Of a stretch of 64,000 nucleotides of DNA, positions 26,194 through 35,729 are shown in pieces; the stretch's first letter is position 1, and each line of letters opens with the position of its first letter. The DNA lies in assembly GCF_036322585.1 (NCBI RefSeq), contig NZ_AP024600.1, positions 1,798,001 to 1,862,000 of the forward strand, in the 5' to 3' direction. The translations under genes were made by a program, and so were the position numbers. This DNA is from Luteolibacter sp. LG18. Lineage in GTDB: Bacteria; Verrucomicrobiota; Verrucomicrobiia; Verrucomicrobiales; Akkermansiaceae. Below the pieces are notes generated by a model. The model did no database searches. It was not told the DNA's origin and saw nothing but the letters and a program-made list of their open reading frames with translations.

Positions 26194-27189
26194 TTACTTT
26201 TTCGCTGCCGCGGCCACGTCCCGGAGCGAGCATCCGAGCAAGTTGCGGACGATGGCGTCGAGATCCGCTGCCGAACCTTGCAGGTGGATCGTGGTGCGGT
26301 TGCGCAGGGGGCCTGCTTCCTGCGGCACGGGCACCACCGGATCCTGCGGCGACGGATCGGCTCCGGCGCGCGGGCCGTTCATCACGAGTGTCAGGGTGTT
26401 CCGCTCCGGATCGTGGACACACAGCAGGTCGTCCGCCGATTTTCCGGGCCATATCGGCTCGTTCAGGTGGCCATCGAATCCCCGGACCAAGGCCTTGCCA
26501 CAGGGTTGCCAGCGGTTGCCTGGGGGAAATCCAGAGTTGGCCGGTGCCGGAATGACCAGAAGGGCACGCGGACTGCAATGCAGGGAGCCCTGGTGGCGCA
26601 CTTTCATTTCACTCTCCGGCCATCCCTGGCCGTCCGGGCTCCGGATCACATGGGTGCTGCGATAGCCCACGGCCTTGAGCGTGCTGGCCATGGGAATGCC
26701 CAGCAGGCGGGCCATCTCGCCCTTGTTCAGGATCTGGATCACGCGCTCGAACCGGAAGGGACGCGGCTCCTTGCCCGGGGTGGCCAGGGAGCCATCCGCC
26801 TCGCACTGGATCAGCAGGTCCGTGGCGGCGGTGACCCGGAACGGCCCGGTCTCAAAGCTGGCCACGCCCGCATCCCCGCCCGCCACCAGCAGCGGGACCT
26901 CCTCGCCGCCGAAATCACGGGTGGAATCCCCTTCGAGCCGCGCCACCACCCCAGTACCATGCTCCGCTCCTTCCCATGTGGCCGTCATCACCCGCGCCTG
27001 CCAAACCGGGGCCACCGCCACCTTGCTGCCGGATTCGGGGTCCTTCAGCACATGGATCTCGGTGCGGTCTTCCAGCGTTCGGAGATCATCCGCGAAAGGC
27101 ACGGCCTGTTTCTCTTCAGGTTTCGGACGATGACAAGACAGTGTCATCATGCCCGCGAATACCGCGAGGAAGAGACATGCCCGGTTCAT
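26194..27189 (-). CDS. DUF6786-like lipoprotein
   Basis: Protein of 331 residues with a lipobox signal peptide (FAGMMTLSC), so it is probably anchored through Cys19. The stretch HVLKDPESGSKVAVAPVWQARVMTATWEG and the later RFERVIQILNKGEMARLLG fit a family I recall as DUF6786, which has a sugar-mutarotase-like beta-rich look. No activity is known to me. It neighbours glycosidase-like genes. The ATG at 27189 gives the lipoprotein signal. Confidence 0.65.
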   Translation of the reverse strand: MNRACLFLAVFAGMMTLSCHRPKPEEKQAVPFADDLRTLEDRTEIHVLKDPESGSKVAVAPVWQARVMTATWEGAEHGTGVVARLEGDSTRDFGGEEVPLLVAGGDAGVASFETGPFRVTAATDLLIQCEADGSLATPGKEPRPFRFERVIQILNKGEMARLLGIPMASTLKAVGYRSTHVIRSPDGQGWPESEMKVRHQGSLHCSPRALLVIPAPANSGFPPGNRWQPCGKALVRGFDGHLNEPIWPGKSADDLLCVHDPERNTLTLVMNGPRAGADPSPQDPVVPVPQEAGPLRNRTTIHLQGSAADLDAIVRNLLGCSLRDVAAAAKK

Positions 27190-27318
27190 CGTGCGAAGGT
27201 CTGCAACCGCTGTGACCCCACGACAAGGCAAATAAGATAGACTAGCAGTAAATTATCATTTGCTTAAACATATTCAGTTACTAAACGATTATCGCAGCGG
27301 AGATGCGCCATAGCGCTC

Positions 27319-27903
27319 ATGCCAAAAACCCTCACCAATACCCCGAACGCTTCCCAGCAGGCCCCGGCCCGCCCGGCAGGGTCGTGGAGTATGAAGGCGG
27401 GCGCGTGGGTGTGGGGGATTGCCTGCCTGATCGTACTCGTGACTTCCGGCTGCGGCTGGTTGATCCGGGTTCCGGCGGTCCTGCTGTTCGTTCCGGCAGG
27501 TCTGTTTGCCCTCGGCGCGGGTTCTTTTTGCATCGGTCGTCCCGGCATGGCCACGCCCGGCCGCGCCATGGCCTGCGCGTTCGCCGCGCTGATGGCCCTC
27601 CTTTCCGCCGGCCACCTGCCGTTGCGGGCGGTGTTCGCCGGTTCCCGGAATGCGATGGACCTCGCCGCATCGGAGGCCGCGGGCGGACGCCTGGAGCGGG
27701 GCACTTGGATCGGGCTCTACCGGATCGAATCCTCCCAGGTGGATGCGGACGGGAACGTGTTCCTGTGGACCTGCGACGGCGGAAACGGGCGCTGCGGCTT
27801 CGTGAAGGCGAAGTCCCCGAAGATCCCGGGCACGATCAACGAGGTCGATCTCGGCGATGGCTGGCGCTGCCTGTATTTCCGCGACGACGAGCAAGCCTCC
27901 TGA
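27319..27903 (+). CDS. Membrane protein of unknown function
   Basis: Protein of 194 residues. Three hydrophobic segments (about 28-48, 51-72 and 83-105) are followed by a soluble C-terminal region of about 85 residues with two nearby cysteines (WTCDGGNGRCGFVK). No family is recognised. It precedes the metallopeptidase gene by 65 bases on the same strand, and could share its transcript. Confidence 0.6.
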   Translation: MPKTLTNTPNASQQAPARPAGSWSMKAGAWVWGIACLIVLVTSGCGWLIRVPAVLLFVPAGLFALGAGSFCIGRPGMATPGRAMACAFAALMALLSAGHLPLRAVFAGSRNAMDLAASEAAGGRLERGTWIGLYRIESSQVDADGNVFLWTCDGGNGRCGFVKAKSPKIPGTINEVDLGDGWRCLYFRDDEQAS

Positions 27904-27968
27904 ACCGTACTCCCGGGTGCTGCGGCAATTGGGAGACAAAAGCCCCGTCCGGTGGCGTATTTGGCGTG

Positions 27969-29771
27969 ATGATTCGCATTTTACCCATCGTGCTGCTTGC
28001 TCTTCCAGCCTCTGCGCTCACGCCGAAAGAGGAAATTGCAGCCCAGGTTGCCGCCGCCCGCCCGATTCTGGATGGCTGGCAGAACCAGAATCCCGAACGG
28101 GCCCAGCGGAAGCTCCACATCGTGTATTGGTCCCCATCCGACCGCGAGCCCGCCCCGCGCTACCGTGAGCGCCTCTCCACCATCATGGAGGACATCCGGA
28201 AATTCTACGCCGAGGAGATGGAGAAGATGGGCTTCGGCCCCCGCACCTTCGCCCTCGACCATGCCGCGGACGGCCTGATCAACATCCACGTCATCAAGGG
28301 ACGGCAGCCCTACGCCCACTACGATGTCCCGAGCGGCGATGAGATCCGCAATGAGTGCAAGGACCAGCTCGCGAAGGAAGGCGTCGATCTGGAGAACGAG
28401 ACCATCGTGCTCTTCTGCAACATGTCGAACTGGGACCCGGAAAAGCGCACCATTTCCCAGAACAGCCCGTACTACGCCTCCGGCACGAACCGCCGGGGCT
28501 GCGCCTGGCAGGTGGATTCACCGATCCTCGAACTCTCCCAACTCGCGAACAAGGGCGACAAGGTCCAGGACGGCCAATACGGCAATATCTCGCTCGGCCG
28601 CTACAATTCCATCTTCATCGGCGGCATCGCCCACGAGCTCGGCCACGCGCTCAGTCTACCCCACAACCAAGAGCGCCACGACCAGCACGAAAACTGCGGC
28701 ATCGCCCTGATGGGCTCCGGCAACCGCGAATACCGCGCCGCCCAGCGCGGCGAGGGTCTTGGCAGCTTCATCACCCTGGCCCACGGCCTGCGCCTGGCCT
28801 CGCACCCGCTGTTCTGCGGCTCGGTGAAGGGCATGAAGGATCAGCCCACCGCCGCGCCCTCCGATCTTTCGATCAAGGCGGACGGGAAGGCCCTCGTCGT
28901 TTCCGGCAAGGTCACCTCGAAGGTGCCGGTCTACGGCGTCGTCGCCTACTTCGATCCCGCCGGTGGCGGCGATTACGATGCCCCCACCGCCACCGCCGTG
29001 CCGGACAAGGATGGCCGCTTCACCCTCACCGGCAACGACCTGGTCGCCGGGAAGTCCGGTGAACTGCGCCTGTTTTTCCTGGAGGCGAATGGCATTCCCA
29101 GCGGCTTCCTTAGCCAGACTCCCTACGCTTGGTCCTACCTCGTGAAGCCGGACGGCACCGCCGATGTCAGTGCCATCGAGGCCGCCATGACCCTCAAGCC
29201 GCTCTTCGATGTCGCCTCCCAGGGCGGGGCCGCCGCCACCGCGGCCTTCGGGAAAATCGATTTCTCGAAGAGCGACCCGGTGGTGAAACAGGCAGCGACC
29301 TCGCTCGTCCGCGCTGCTTCGAAAACCGCGCCGCTCCCGGTCCCCGCCGATGAGAAAGGGGCGTTCTGCGCCCTCACCACCGCCCGCTGGACCTCCGCGA
29401 AGACCGGCTACGGTGCAGCCAGCTCCGGCATGCTGCCGGAGGCCCCATGGGTGTTTGCCGCCGGTGGCCGCCTGTTCCCGGACGGCCTCTACGCTCATGC
29501 GCCCGCCACCTACACCTGGCAGCTTGGAGGCACGTGGAAAACCCTCTCGGGAAGCTGCGGCCTCATCGACGGCCGCGACGGCTCGGTCGGCTTCCGCATC
29601 ACCGGCGATGGCAAGGAGCTCTTCAAGGCCGCCAAGGTGAAGGACGGCAAGGTCCACGACTTCAAAATCGACGTCACCGGCGTGAAGGAGCTCCAGCTCC
29701 TCACCGATGACGGCGGCGACGACGTCCGCAGCGACTGGGGTGCCTGGCTCGCCCCCGTGCTGACCCGCTAA
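27969..29771 (+). CDS. Secreted zinc metallopeptidase with C-terminal NPCBM domain
   Basis: Protein of 600 residues with a short signal peptide (MIRILPIVLLALPASALT). Zinc site HELGHALSLPH at 222-232 gives ligands His222, His226 and His232 with Glu223 as base, and LMGSGNRE may be the Met-turn; this is metzincin-like, with Ser where Gly is usual. Residues about 480-600 form an NPCBM-type carbohydrate-binding domain (GLYAHAPATYTWQLGGTWKTL, VKELQLLTDDGGDDVRSDWG). Such a pairing suggests a protease that is held on glycosylated targets outside the cytoplasm. Confidence 0.82.
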   Translation: MIRILPIVLLALPASALTPKEEIAAQVAAARPILDGWQNQNPERAQRKLHIVYWSPSDREPAPRYRERLSTIMEDIRKFYAEEMEKMGFGPRTFALDHAADGLINIHVIKGRQPYAHYDVPSGDEIRNECKDQLAKEGVDLENETIVLFCNMSNWDPEKRTISQNSPYYASGTNRRGCAWQVDSPILELSQLANKGDKVQDGQYGNISLGRYNSIFIGGIAHELGHALSLPHNQERHDQHENCGIALMGSGNREYRAAQRGEGLGSFITLAHGLRLASHPLFCGSVKGMKDQPTAAPSDLSIKADGKALVVSGKVTSKVPVYGVVAYFDPAGGGDYDAPTATAVPDKDGRFTLTGNDLVAGKSGELRLFFLEANGIPSGFLSQTPYAWSYLVKPDGTADVSAIEAAMTLKPLFDVASQGGAAATAAFGKIDFSKSDPVVKQAATSLVRAASKTAPLPVPADEKGAFCALTTARWTSAKTGYGAASSGMLPEAPWVFAAGGRLFPDGLYAHAPATYTWQLGGTWKTLSGSCGLIDGRDGSVGFRITGDGKELFKAAKVKDGKVHDFKIDVTGVKELQLLTDDGGDDVRSDWGAWLAPVLTR

Positions 29772-29952
29772 CTGGGAGTAGGGACATTCTTGTCCCGTTC
29801 TTTTCTGAAACGCAACAGGCGGTCCCATGGAAATAGGACCGCCTGTTGTCGTTGGGATCAGAAGATCAAGAACGGGACAAGAATGTTTGCCAGCGGATGG
29901 ATAGGCCAAGGGCTGGCCATGTCCGCTTCGCTCCCATTCTACTCCCAGTTAG
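29768..29952. repeat. Nested-palindrome element between two convergent genes
   Basis: Three perfect inverted pairs are nested: CTAACTGGGAGTAG (29768-29781) with CTACTCCCAGTTAG (29939-29952), ACATTCTTGTCCCGTTCTT (29784-29802) with its exact complement at 29868-29886, and CAACAGGCGGTCC (29813-29825) with GGACCGCCTGTTG (29836-29848). The outer arms include the stop codons of both flanking genes. The inner hairpin could end transcription both ways. The long arms suggest a MITE-like or folded mobile element. Confidence 0.85.
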
Positions 29953-32900
29953 AACGGATGCTGCTTCAGCAGTTCCTCCACGGTGTAGAACCCCGTCTTC
30001 GACTTCGCCTCCTCGCGCACCCGCTTCACCGTCTCCGGCTTCACCGCCGGGGCGGAGTTGCCGAAGCTGTTGCGGACGTAGGTCAGCACCCCGGCCAGTT
30101 CATCGTCCTTCAGCAGGAACTCGAAGGGCGTCATCGGCGGCACGCCGTTCTTCGGATCGAAGGTCTTGCCGTTCACCGTGATCGGACCCCAGATGCCCTT
30201 GAGCGCCACCTTGATCAGGCGCGTCTCGTCGCCGTTCACCCACGGGCTGTTCGCCAGCGGCGGGTAGGTCGCGTCACCCAGGCCGGTCGGCTGGTGGCAG
30301 GTCGCGCAGTGGACGTCGCGCTGGTAGACCTCGCGGCCCAGGCGGTAGAGCGCCAGTTCGGCGGGCGGCAGCTTCGGTTCCGGCTGCGGTGCGTCCTCGG
30401 ATTTGCCTGCTTCCAGCTTCAGTTTCCCGGCCAGGAAGTCGCGGGTTTTCGGTTTCTGGGAGACGTCGAACTTGCCGCCCTTCGCGAGCGAGTCGAAGGC
30501 GTCCTTCAGCGTCACCAGCGCGGCCGTGTAGGCCTTCGGCATCCACGAATCCAGCGGGCGCTCCAGCGCTTCCGAAGCGATGCGGGCCCCGTCCTCGTTG
30601 TCCATCCAGGAGGCGGCCATCATTGCCGCCAGGCGCACCCGGGCATGCTCGTCGGCCGCGGCCTTCAGCAGCAGCGCCGTGTGGTCCGGGATGTCCCGCC
30701 AGGCGAAACGGATCACGTCCACCGCCGCGGCGCGGGCCTGGTGGGACTTCGCTCCCAGGCATTGCACCAGCAGATCGTGGTCGATCTTTTCAAAGCCCGC
30801 GGTCGTCCACAGCGCCTCGCACAGCAGGTGGTCGTAGTCCGGCGAGTTCTTGTCGGCGGCCGCCACCCATTGTTTCACGGCGGCCAGCACCTCGTCCGCC
30901 TTGCGGCCGCGCAGTTCGCGGCGCGCCCGGTAGCGCGTGCGGTACTCCGGTTCCTCCAGCGCCTTCAGCAACTGCGGGATCGTCGCGCCGGCGATCGGCA
31001 CCGGCTTCACCAGCGGGCGGGACGGATAGGTCACGCGGTAGATGCGACCGTGGTCGCGGTCGCGCTTCGGATCGCGCGCCGAGTGCTGCATGTGGCCGAT
31101 CAGCGCGTTGTGCCAGTCGAGGATGTAGAGCGAGCCATCCGGCGCGAACTCCATGTCGCACGGGCGGAAGTTCGGATCGGTCGAGGAGATCAGGTCCATC
31201 CGCTGCTTTCCGGCGAAGCCCGAGCCATCCTCCTTGATGTCCCACACGCTGGTGCCCAGGAAACCGATCACGTTGTTCACCATGTAGCAGCCTTGCAGGT
31301 CATCCGGGAAATGGCGGGACGAGATGAACTCCGCGCCGGACGTCGGCCGCGACCGCTTCGGGGCGAACTCCGCCGTTTTCCCGGTCTCATACTCGTAGGG
31401 GACCTTCGGCGAAAGCGGCAGCCCCCACCAGTTCTGGCCCGGCGAGGCATCGGCGATGTAGCACTGGTCCCACTTGTCGAACGCGATGCCCCACGGGTTC
31501 GCGAAGTTCGACTGGCTGTAGCGGTCCAGCCGTTTGGTGCGCGGGTTGAACCGCCACACCCCGGCCTGCAGGCCGCGCTCCGGACCGTAGGACGTTTCCA
31601 CGTTGGTGTGCAGGAAGGTGCCCTCCGGCATGTAGATCGAGCCCGTCGCATCGGCGCTGAAGGCATTGATCGAATGGTGGGAGTCGTGGGAATCGAAGCC
31701 CTCCAGCACGATTTCGCGCTTGTCCGCCTTGCCGTCGCCATCGGTGTCCCGCAGCAGCATGAAATTCGGCTCCTGGGCCACGTAGACGCCCTCGGGCGCG
31801 AACTCGAACCCGATCGGCAGGTGCAGGTGATCGGCGAAGACCGTCTCCTTGTCCGCCTTGCCGTCGCCGTCCGTGTCCTCGTAGACGAGCAGCTTGTCGT
31901 CCGGCAGCGCGTCGCCCGGGCGGTAGCCGGGATAGGACGGCATCGTCGCGATCCACAGGCGGCCCTTGTTGTCGAAGCTCATCTGCATCGGCTTGCTGAG
32001 GTTCGGGAACCGTTCCTCGGAGGCGAAGAGCTCGATCTTGAATCCCGGAGCCACCTTGAAGTCCGCCAGCGCGTCGTTGCCCGTTTTGTAGACGACCTTG
32101 CCGGGGAAGTTCGAGGTCACCGGGTCCAGCGGGCGGGTGCCGGCGTCCGCGGTCTTCAGGTCGTACTTCTTGCCCTGCGCCGCCGCCCACACCGCCTGGT
32201 CGCGGTTCGCGGTCATCTGGCGGATCTTTTCGATCTCCTGCGGGTAGTTGAAGGTGCCGTAGGGCGCGCGGCGGCGGCCGTAGATGTGCACGCCGTTGAC
32301 GATGCGGTTGTCGTTCCTCCAGAACCATGCCTTGTCGATCACCGCCTGGCGCAGCTCCTCGGCCTTGGCTTTTGAAGCCACCGGCGCGGGGCCGTAGAGA
32401 CCGTCCGCCAGCAGCGGAGCCAGGAACCGGTCGCCGTCATCGGTCGGCAGGAAACCGTTGGTCGTCAGCGTGGTGCCTGCTGCGAGCTTCGGGCTGCGGG
32501 TCGGCGTGAAGAGATCGATGAAGCCGGTCTTGTTCTTGTCCGCCACCTTGCGCATCGCTTCCACGTAGAGCGCCAGGTTGGTATTCTCCACCTTGCCGTC
32601 CGGCAGCAGCGTGGTCCCCGAGAGGTTCTCGTAGGCGATCGGGGACACCAGCACGATCGCCGGGGCTTCCTTGCCATTGTACTTCTGCGTCCGGGTGTAG
32701 GCGATGAAGGCCTCCAGCTCGGCGGCGAAATTGTCCACTCCGGCCGGGCCTTCGAACGATTCGTTGTAGCCGAAGAACGCCACGATCGTGTCCGCCTTGC
32801 ACAGCGTCAGCCAGTCGTCCGGACTCGGCTCGATGCCCTCGCCCTTGTGCGCCTTGTTCGCGGGGTGGAACTTCTCCGCTCCCGGGAATGCCCACTGGGT

Positions 32901-33146
32901 CTTGCGTCCGGCGCGCGGCCGGAAGCCCGCGGTGTCTCCCGGCACGCAGATGTTGCGCACCGTCAGTTCCTTGTCGGGGTAGCGCAGGTGCAGCAGCGTT
33001 TCGAAGTAGCTGTCGTACTGGGTGCGTTCCCCCAGCCCGTTGCCGAGCAGGACGATGTGGGACCCCTTCGCCGGAGCGGGCAGGGCGGCGGCGTGCGCGG
33101 GAGCGACCAGCGCGGCGCAGGCAAGGATGGGAATGGCGGATTTCAT
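29949..33146 (-). CDS. PVC-type dehydrogenase with degenerate SGNH, HEAT-like and cytochrome c domains
   Basis: Protein of 1065 residues with a signal peptide (MKSAIPILACAALVAPAHAA). An SGNH-hydrolase-like domain (about 25-300) starts HIVLLGNGLGERT, with Gly where the GDSL-type nucleophile Ser would be, so it is probably inactive as an esterase. A PVC-type beta-propeller dehydrogenase domain follows (about 370-760; LWIATMPSYPGYRPG, EDTDGDGKADKETVF), then HEAT-like helices, and a C-terminal cytochrome c with CATCH at about 947-951. The family is very common in Planctomycetes and Verrucomicrobia; substrates are mostly unknown. It lies 100 bases after the ThuA-like gene. Confidence 0.85.
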   Translation of the reverse strand: MKSAIPILACAALVAPAHAAALPAPAKGSHIVLLGNGLGERTQYDSYFETLLHLRYPDKELTVRNICVPGDTAGFRPRAGRKTQWAFPGAEKFHPANKAHKGEGIEPSPDDWLTLCKADTIVAFFGYNESFEGPAGVDNFAAELEAFIAYTRTQKYNGKEAPAIVLVSPIAYENLSGTTLLPDGKVENTNLALYVEAMRKVADKNKTGFIDLFTPTRSPKLAAGTTLTTNGFLPTDDGDRFLAPLLADGLYGPAPVASKAKAEELRQAVIDKAWFWRNDNRIVNGVHIYGRRRAPYGTFNYPQEIEKIRQMTANRDQAVWAAAQGKKYDLKTADAGTRPLDPVTSNFPGKVVYKTGNDALADFKVAPGFKIELFASEERFPNLSKPMQMSFDNKGRLWIATMPSYPGYRPGDALPDDKLLVYEDTDGDGKADKETVFADHLHLPIGFEFAPEGVYVAQEPNFMLLRDTDGDGKADKREIVLEGFDSHDSHHSINAFSADATGSIYMPEGTFLHTNVETSYGPERGLQAGVWRFNPRTKRLDRYSQSNFANPWGIAFDKWDQCYIADASPGQNWWGLPLSPKVPYEYETGKTAEFAPKRSRPTSGAEFISSRHFPDDLQGCYMVNNVIGFLGTSVWDIKEDGSGFAGKQRMDLISSTDPNFRPCDMEFAPDGSLYILDWHNALIGHMQHSARDPKRDRDHGRIYRVTYPSRPLVKPVPIAGATIPQLLKALEEPEYRTRYRARRELRGRKADEVLAAVKQWVAAADKNSPDYDHLLCEALWTTAGFEKIDHDLLVQCLGAKSHQARAAAVDVIRFAWRDIPDHTALLLKAAADEHARVRLAAMMAASWMDNEDGARIASEALERPLDSWMPKAYTAALVTLKDAFDSLAKGGKFDVSQKPKTRDFLAGKLKLEAGKSEDAPQPEPKLPPAELALYRLGREVYQRDVHCATCHQPTGLGDATYPPLANSPWVNGDETRLIKVALKGIWGPITVNGKTFDPKNGVPPMTPFEFLLKDDELAGVLTYVRNSFGNSAPAVKPETVKRVREEAKSKTGFYTVEELLKQHPF

Positions 33147-33246
33147 GCGAGCAATGGGCGGTGGACAAACAAACGGAAAGACACAGGGAGCCGGTCGGCG
33201 GGGCAGGGGAGCACCGCCGTGAGGTCCGGAAACAGGGAAAGCTGGA

Positions 33247-34257
33247 TCAGTGGGAGGCTGGCAGCGCGTGGGTGGCGGGAGCCACGCCCTTGCGGAATCC
33301 ATTGAAACCGTAGGCCAGCGGTTCGTAGGCGCCCACCGGGGTGACGTCCGCCTTGGCGGGCACCGGCAGGTTCAGGCCCCAGAACACGCCGTTCACCACC
33401 AGGCGGCGCAGGCCCTCGCTGCGGAGGTCGGTGCCGGCACCCATCGTGGTGCACAGGATGCGGTTGGTCTTGCCGGCGTCGTTCTTGACCTCGCGGGTCC
33501 ACGCCACGGGCATCATCGGCTCGTTGACCTTCTGCTCGCCACCATCGGCGCGCTTCTTGGAATAGTCGGCCGGGGCGTCGGTCGGGTTCATGCCTTTCAG
33601 CACCTGGCCGCGCAGCAGGATCGTGGCGTCGGCGGGCGGTGCGGCCTCGTAGACGTCGCTGTCACCGAAAACATCGGTCACGCCGCTGAGCACAGGGTTC
33701 TTGGCGTTGGCGGCTTCGATCACGCCGCGGGTGGCCTCGGACTTGTGCTTGCCCCAGTGGGACACCCACTTCTCGCCCAGCACGTTCTTGCCGAAGTTGT
33801 TGTAGGCCTCGTAGGTGCTGCCCTTCGGAAATTGGAAGGAATGCGTGGAGGTGCGCAGGCCGATCACCGGCACGCCGCGCTTCACCGCGGAGTCGAAGTG
33901 CTTCATCGCCTCGTCCGGCCATTTCCGGAAGCGGATCAGCATCACGATCGCGTCCGCGGAATCCAGCGCTTCCGGATTGCCCAGGCTCGCGCCCGCGTTC
34001 GGCTCGATCATGCCATCGGCCCCGGTGGAAAACAGCACGGTGCACTGGAAGCCATGGCGCTCGGACAGGATCTTCGCGAACATCGGCATCGAATCCTCCG
34101 AGCGGTATTCCTCATCCCCCGCGATCAGCACCACCTTCTTGCCCGCTCCCGGGCCCTTGCCTCCCGGGTAGCTCACCGAGCCGGTGTCGGCCGCGGTGGC
34201 GGGAACGATGGTGGCCAGCGCCAGGACGGGAGCAGCAAACAGCGAAAGCGTTTTCAT
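33247..34257 (-). CDS. Secreted ThuA-like domain protein
   Basis: Protein of 336 residues with a signal peptide (MKTLSLFAAPVLALATIVPATAA). The class I amidotransferase-like ThuA fold is visible in KKVVLIAGDEEYRSEDSMPMFAKIL, DAIVMLIRFRKWPDEAMKHF and VPVIGLRTSTHSF. ThuA-like proteins often accompany PVC dehydrogenases and are thought to act in sugar metabolism outside the cytoplasm. It is the first gene of a likely operon with the dehydrogenase. Confidence 0.85.
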   Translation of the reverse strand: MKTLSLFAAPVLALATIVPATAADTGSVSYPGGKGPGAGKKVVLIAGDEEYRSEDSMPMFAKILSERHGFQCTVLFSTGADGMIEPNAGASLGNPEALDSADAIVMLIRFRKWPDEAMKHFDSAVKRGVPVIGLRTSTHSFQFPKGSTYEAYNNFGKNVLGEKWVSHWGKHKSEATRGVIEAANAKNPVLSGVTDVFGDSDVYEAAPPADATILLRGQVLKGMNPTDAPADYSKKRADGGEQKVNEPMMPVAWTREVKNDAGKTNRILCTTMGAGTDLRSEGLRRLVVNGVFWGLNLPVPAKADVTPVGAYEPLAYGFNGFRKGVAPATHALPASH

Positions 34258-34353
34258 TGTGGGTTTGTGAGGGTTCTTGTGGAAAAGTGTGTTTTTCTTG
34301 GAATGATCGCCACTACCTCGTCGAGCCTGAAGTTCTTTCACGACAAACTTGGA

Positions 34354-34380
34354 CCGCTTTGGGGAAAATGCGAAAAGCGG
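34354..34380. promoter_or_regulatory. Inverted repeat upstream of the ThuA operon
   Basis: CCGCTTT (34354-34360) and AAAGCGG (34374-34380) are exact inverted repeats with 13 bases between them, about 100 bases before the ThuA start. The surrounding gap (34258-34538) holds no convincing gene. The site may bind a regulator. Confidence 0.3.
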
Positions 34381-34538
34381 CTGCTTTCAGAGGGTGGTTG
34401 AGGTCAAATAACGTCATGCTCGATGATGTTGTTTCATGAAAATTGCGAGTTCATTGTGTTTTTGGAGGTCAATTTTGTGTGGGATGTGCTGGTTCTTGCG
34501 TGGACCAGAGTGGTGCCGGTTTCCCTGCCCGGAAATTT

Positions 34539-35132
34539 TCAAGGGGCCTTCAGCGGTAGTTTTGCGGCACATGCCGGGCAGGGCTTTCCGGCTTCGCCGT
34601 CCACCGTCGCGATTTTCCCGCCCGCATCCTGCATGAAGCAGCCCGCCACCGGGCAGTGGTCGAGCCCGAAGGTGTGGCCCAGCTCATGCACCACCACCTT
34701 CGAGAGCCGGCTTTCAAACAGTGGCTCCGAGGCCCTCCCGGCATGCAAGCGGTAGGTGGACACCACGCACGCGCGTCCGCCGAGCTGGCCGAGTCCGAAG
34801 ATGCCCCAGTCCGGGATCTCGTCCTTGCGGGTGGAGATGTCGCGGGCGGTCAGGCCCACCACCTTGGTGAAGTCCGCGGGCGTCTCTGCCGCCAGGATGT
34901 CGAGCAGCTTGTCCGCCTTGTAGCGGTCCCGCGGTGGATAATAGGCGGCCTGCGGCAGCGGCTTGGCGGGCAGCACCTCGACCCGCACCCCGTAGAGCGC
35001 GCGGATCCCGGCCTTCACTTTTTCCACCTGCGCCGCGGGCACCTTCCCCAGCGGCTGGATCGCCACCGCAGGTTCCGCGGCGGACACCCGCACGGCCAGC
35101 GTGAGCACGAGGCACGAAAGGATTTTCACCAT
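34539..35132 (-). CDS. Secreted archaemetzincin (M54 metallopeptidase)
   Basis: Protein of 197 residues with a signal peptide ([20 protein letters not shown]). It carries the full M54 signature: [15 protein letters not shown] four residues on, and a CPAC pair about 20 residues later, so one zinc sits in the HExxHxxGxxH site and a second in the four-cysteine site. Archaemetzincins in archaea and vertebrates are usually cytoplasmic; here the signal peptide implies export. It is divergent from purE, about 90 bases apart. Confidence 0.9.
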   Translation of the reverse strand: MVKILSCLVLTLAVRVSAAEPAVAIQPLGKVPAAQVEKVKAGIRALYGVRVEVLPAKPLPQAAYYPPRDRYKADKLLDILAAETPADFTKVVGLTARDISTRKDEIPDWGIFGLGQLGGRACVVSTYRLHAGRASEPLFESRLSKVVVHELGHTFGLDHCPVAGCFMQDAGGKIATVDGEAGKPCPACAAKLPLKAP

Positions 35133-35222
35133 GCCACCATGGACCCACGCCGCCCCCTCACCGTCAAGTGCCCGCTGCCTCCGCCATTGACGATCCGGCG
35201 GTTTCCTCCCCACGCTGCCCGC

Positions 35223-35729
35223 ATGAGCGACACCCCGCAGGTCGGAATCATCATGGGAAGCACGTCGGACTGGCCGACGATGGAGAATGCCGCGCGCACG
35301 CTGGAGGAATTCGGCGTGAAGTGGGAAGCGGAGGTCGTCAGCGCCCACCGCACTCCCGGGAAGCTCTATTCCTATGCCGAATCCGCCCGTGGCCGCGGCA
35401 TCAAGACCATCATCGCCGGTGCCGGCGGTGCCGCCCACCTGCCGGGCATGACCGCCGCCATCACCGACCTGCCGGTGCTCGGCGTGCCGGTGGAATCGAA
35501 GACGCTCAAGGGCGTCGACTCGCTGCTTTCCATCGTCCAGATGCCCGCGGGCATCCCCACCGCCACCTTCGCCATCGGCAAGGCCGGGGCCGTGAACGCC
35601 GCCCTCTTCGCCGTGGCCATGCTCGCCAACGAGTCCGAGGAGCTGGCCGCCAAGCTCGCCGAATTCCGCGCCCGCCAGACCTCCCAGGTCCAGGCCGCGA
35701 AACTCCCGCCCCTCGCCCTCGACGCATGA
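35223..35729 (+). CDS. purE: N5-carboxyaminoimidazole ribonucleotide mutase PurE
   Basis: Protein of 168 residues, class I PurE. It converts N5-CAIR to CAIR in purine synthesis. Motifs: [12 protein letters not shown], the catalytic histidine in SAHRTPGKL, and [11 protein letters not shown]. The ATG at 35223 begins at the family start. Its last codons overlap purK (ATGA). Confidence 0.96.
   Translation: MSDTPQVGIIMGSTSDWPTMENAARTLEEFGVKWEAEVVSAHRTPGKLYSYAESARGRGIKTIIAGAGGAAHLPGMTAAITDLPVLGVPVESKTLKGVDSLLSIVQMPAGIPTATFAIGKAGAVNAALFAVAMLANESEELAAKLAEFRARQTSQVQAAKLPPLALDA

Noticed and set aside
27303-27968. N-terminal extension of the NPCBM metallopeptidase across the upstream membrane-protein gene
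   Set aside because: The extension is an arginine-rich frame overlapping the membrane protein gene; the true signal peptide begins at 27969.
29790-32375. Plus-strand open frame of 861 codons
   Set aside because: It lies opposite the PVC-type dehydrogenase gene, shows no domain, and starts inside the palindromic element.
34436-34636. Short open frame upstream of the ThuA operon
   Set aside because: It has no recognisable protein and runs into the 3' end of the archaemetzincin gene; it fits chance.
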